A stretch of DNA of 64,000 nucleotides from Vallitalea longa (GTDB taxonomy: Bacteria > Bacillota > Clostridia > Lachnospirales > Vallitaleaceae), in the NCBI RefSeq assembly GCF_027923465.1, contig NZ_BRLB01000008.1:1-64000 (forward strand), in the 5' to 3' direction. Under the pieces are notes generated by a model that had not been told where the DNA came from, ran no database searches, and was given only the letters and a program-made list of their open reading frames with translations. Positions 61,790 through 64,000 of the stretch are shown here, one piece after another. The position numbers and the translations under genes were made by a program. Each line of letters opens with the position of its first letter. The stretch's first letter is position 1.

Positions 61790-64000
61790 CTATAAAACTA
61801 GACTATCATTCCTAGCCTTTAATCTCTCCCATCTTCTATCAACCTCATTCTGAATATCATCAAGAAGTGCTTCATATTTAGGTTTGGTTAAATGCTTAGT
61901 CCTTCCCATCATCTTGAAGAAATCTGCCATAGGAATCTTCTTATTCTTAGTCTCAGGATTATAAGTTATTGTTGTAATACCATTCTCTATTTCATATAGA
62001 GGATGATAACAGCTGTTAACTCCCGCTTCTATAACACTTCTCTCATATCTTGGCTCATCTCCCCAGTTTAGAGGACAAGCAGATAATGCTTTTATGAAAG
62101 CCAAACCATATTCTTGAGCATATTTTTGGGCTTTGGCGGCTTTTTTAATAAAATCACTTGGCATGAATTCAGCAACTGTCGCAACATAAGGAATGTTGGT
62201 TGCTGCAAATATCATAGGTGTATCCTTATTATAATTTGCCTTTCCTGCTTGAGCTGGACCAACATGTGAAGTAGAAGTCTTAGCTCCTTTTGGTGATGAA
62301 TATGATAATTGATATCCAGTATTCATGTAACCACCATTATCGTATTCCATAATTATCATCTTGTGATTTCTAAGTGCAGCACCAAGAGCCGCTCCCATAC
62401 CTATGTCAAGACCACCATCTCCACTGATCATAACAAATGTAAAATCTTCTCCTTCAGGTATCTCGCCTCTTTTTTGTTTCTGATGGAACATCTCAACAAC
62501 ACCTGATAATGTTGCTCCACCATTTTGGAATAAGTTATGGATATAACTCACTCTAAATGCTGTTTGAGGGTAAGGAGTCGTAACAACCATTCCACAACCT
62601 GTCTGGAATAATAGAACTACATTACCTTCAATACCTTTTAACAATAGATTAACGTTAACAGGTATACCACAACCAGGACATGCTCCTGAACCTGGTGCCC
62701 ATCTTTTGGGCATCTTGGTAGCATTTTTTGGAATACCGCCTTTTGCAATGAATTTTCCTGTCTCTTCGTCTTTTACTACTGTTGTTACACCTGGTGATGC
62801 TTCTTCTTTAGTTATTGGTTTAAATAATTGCTCAGGCTTATAACCTTCTTTTCCTGTGTAGTTACCATAGTAATCAAATCTATTCTCAACTTTTTTAGTC
62901 TCCACAATATCAAGAGCCCTATTAAGCATATCAATCGCATCTTCTATATAGAAATCTTTACCACTAAGTCCATATACTAATGTAGCTACTTCAATATCTG
63001 CTTTGTAATCTTGTAATGTAGCTTTTAACTCAATAGATAGATTCCCACCGTTAGCACCATAACTATCTTGTCTATCGGCAACAACTATAGCTTTTGTATT
63101 CTTGACCATTTCATATAGTTCTTCTTTGTACCAAGGTCTAAGGGCATTAACCGCAAAAACCCCAACTTTCTTACCTTTTTTCCTTAATTCATCAACTGCT
63201 AGAATTGCTGTATCATAACTTGAACCTATTATGAATAGAGCAGCATCTGCATCTTCCATTTTATAGCCTTCAACAACATCGTAAGTTCTACCTGATAGTT
63301 GTCCATATTCCTTAAGAACATCTTTTATTACTCCTCTTGCATCATTCATAGCTTCATGCAATTGGAATTTATTATTAATAAGGTCAGGTTCATTCATATA
63401 AGAACCCATAGTAACAGGTTTATCAGGATCTAACAAGTGATGTTCCGGTTCATATTTTCCAATGAAATCCTGAACATCTGAATCTTTCTCGAAAACTTTA
63501 GCTCTTCTCTTCTGATGACTAGTGAAGAATCCATCAAATGCAACTATTACTGGTAGTTTAACCTTCTCTGCAATTTTTAGAGCACATATGTTCATGTCAT
63601 ATACTCTCTGTGGGTCTTTGGCAAAAAGTATTATCCATCCTGCATTGAGAGTATACATTATATCGCTATGATCGCCTTTTATAGAAAGAGGACCGGATAC
63701 AGTACGACACACAACATTAAGTACCATAGGCAACCTAGTACCGGACTGTACTGGTAATTGTTCTAGAGCATAGAGCAAACCATTAGCTGATGTAGCATTG
63801 AAAACACGACCACCACCCGCTGTAGCTCCATAACAAATACCCGCTGCCCCATGTTCTCCATCACCAGGTATCATCATTACATCATGTTCACCTTCGGCTT
63901 TTAACAAATCAAGATGTTCGGCAATCTTGGTTGATGGAGTGATTGGATAATAACCCATTACATGATAATTTATTTGTTTTGCAGCATAAGCCGCAAGTTC
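61790..64000 (-). CDS. Fused alpha-beta pyruvate (2-oxoacid):ferredoxin oxidoreductase, 5' end outside the window
   Basis: The frame is open to base 64000 (it begins ELAAYAAKQINYHVMGYYPITPSTKIAEHLD), so the true start is upstream of the window. The alpha part (PITPST, GAAGICYGATAGGGRVFNATSANGL) is followed after residue ~420 by the beta part with CPGCGIPVNVN (Fe-S/TPP cysteines), TGCGMVV and the thiamine-binding GDGGLDIGMGAALGAALRNHK ... NGGYMNTG. Gamma and delta (ferredoxin) subunits are not here. It oxidises pyruvate or another 2-oxoacid to acyl-CoA, giving reduced ferredoxin. Confidence 0.92.
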   Translation of the reverse strand, partial: ELAAYAAKQINYHVMGYYPITPSTKIAEHLDLLKAEGEHDVMMIPGDGEHGAAGICYGATAGGGRVFNATSANGLLYALEQLPVQSGTRLPMVLNVVCRTVSGPLSIKGDHSDIMYTLNAGWIILFAKDPQRVYDMNICALKIAEKVKLPVIVAFDGFFTSHQKRRAKVFEKDSDVQDFIGKYEPEHHLLDPDKPVTMGSYMNEPDLINNKFQLHEAMNDARGVIKDVLKEYGQLSGRTYDVVEGYKMEDADAALFIIGSSYDTAILAVDELRKKGKKVGVFAVNALRPWYKEELYEMVKNTKAIVVADRQDSYGANGGNLSIELKATLQDYKADIEVATLVYGLSGKDFYIEDAIDMLNRALDIVETKKVENRFDYYGNYTGKEGYKPEQLFKPITKEEASPGVTTVVKDEETGKFIAKGGIPKNATKMPKRWAPGSGACPGCGIPVNVNLLLKGIEGNVVLLFQTGCGMVVTTPYPQTAFRVSYIHNLFQNGGATLSGVVEMFHQKQKRGEIPEGEDFTFVMISGDGGLDIGMGAALGAALRNHKMIIMEYDNGGYMNTGYQLSYSSPKGAKTSTSHVGPAQAGKANYNKDTPMIFAATNIPYVATVAEFMPSDFIKKAAKAQKYAQEYGLAFIKALSACPLNWGDEPRYERSVIEAGVNSCYHPLYEIENGITTITYNPETKNKKIPMADFFKMMGRTKHLTKPKYEALLDDIQNEVDRRWERLKARNDSLVL

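Overview
The window is AT-rich, and gene content fits an anaerobic, low-GC Gram-positive of class Clostridia. Supporting features are a large Alu-containing SRP RNA, a fused pyruvate:ferredoxin oxidoreductase, an NrdG-type radical SAM protein, DivIVA, YesM/YesN regulators, CUT1 sugar transporters and many lipoproteins. Genus is not provable from the sequence; a Vallitalea- or Lachnospiraceae-like relative is a guess.

Layout. (1) 1-12.7 kb, mostly housekeeping: the tail of an IS200/IS605-like transposase, the SRP RNA, a GH20 hexosaminidase, tadA, a DivIVA-like protein, an NrdG-like activase with an AraC regulator, a small protein whose ribosome-binding site lies in a long hairpin, a LysM-tailed 5'-nucleotidase, a YibE/F membrane protein, a tetrahydrofolate riboswitch in front of an ECF folate S-component, a GNAT acetyltransferase, and a two-gene radical SAM DNA-repair-type pair. 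(2) 12.8-22 kb, a cyclodextrin/maltodextrin locus: secreted CGTase-like amylase, cytoplasmic neopullulanase/cyclomaltodextrinase, binding protein, two permeases and a LacI-type regulator. Two duplicated divergent promoter regions carry five related 16-bp operators; one drives an unassigned structured RNA candidate. (3) 22.1-31.3 kb: a GH63-like glycosidase, a rhamnose-mutarotase-like protein, a CUT1 transporter, a URO-D-like protein and AraC regulators.

(4) 31.5-50.9 kb is the most unusual part: six tandem minus-strand cassettes. Each begins with the same ~50-bp upstream box at a fixed distance (62-66 bp) from a gene whose protein starts MGSLTVDL. Each such protein has no Sec signal peptide but a ~90-residue helical ESX/LXG-like N-terminus ending in a YxxxE motif. 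In the five full-length copies this is followed by a copper-amine-oxidase-N-like domain, usually an SH3-like domain, and a different peptidoglycan-active C-terminus: GH73 glucosaminidase, L,D-transpeptidase-like (twice), M23 endopeptidase, or CHAP amidase. The sixth copy is a deletion remnant. Every one is followed by a different lipoprotein gene, several encoding predicted beta-propellers. The layout resembles a polymorphic, cell-wall-directed effector system with surface-exposed partner or immunity lipoproteins. That function is inference; no secretion machinery is in the window.

(5) 50.9-61.5 kb: a GH16 glucanase with a discoidin-like domain, a GH65 phosphorylase, a third CUT1 transporter and a YesM/YesN two-component system. 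(6) From 61.8 kb to the right edge: a fused alpha-beta 2-oxoacid:ferredoxin oxidoreductase, cut by the window end. None of the three CUT1 transporters has its own ATPase, so a shared MsmX-type ATPase elsewhere is expected.
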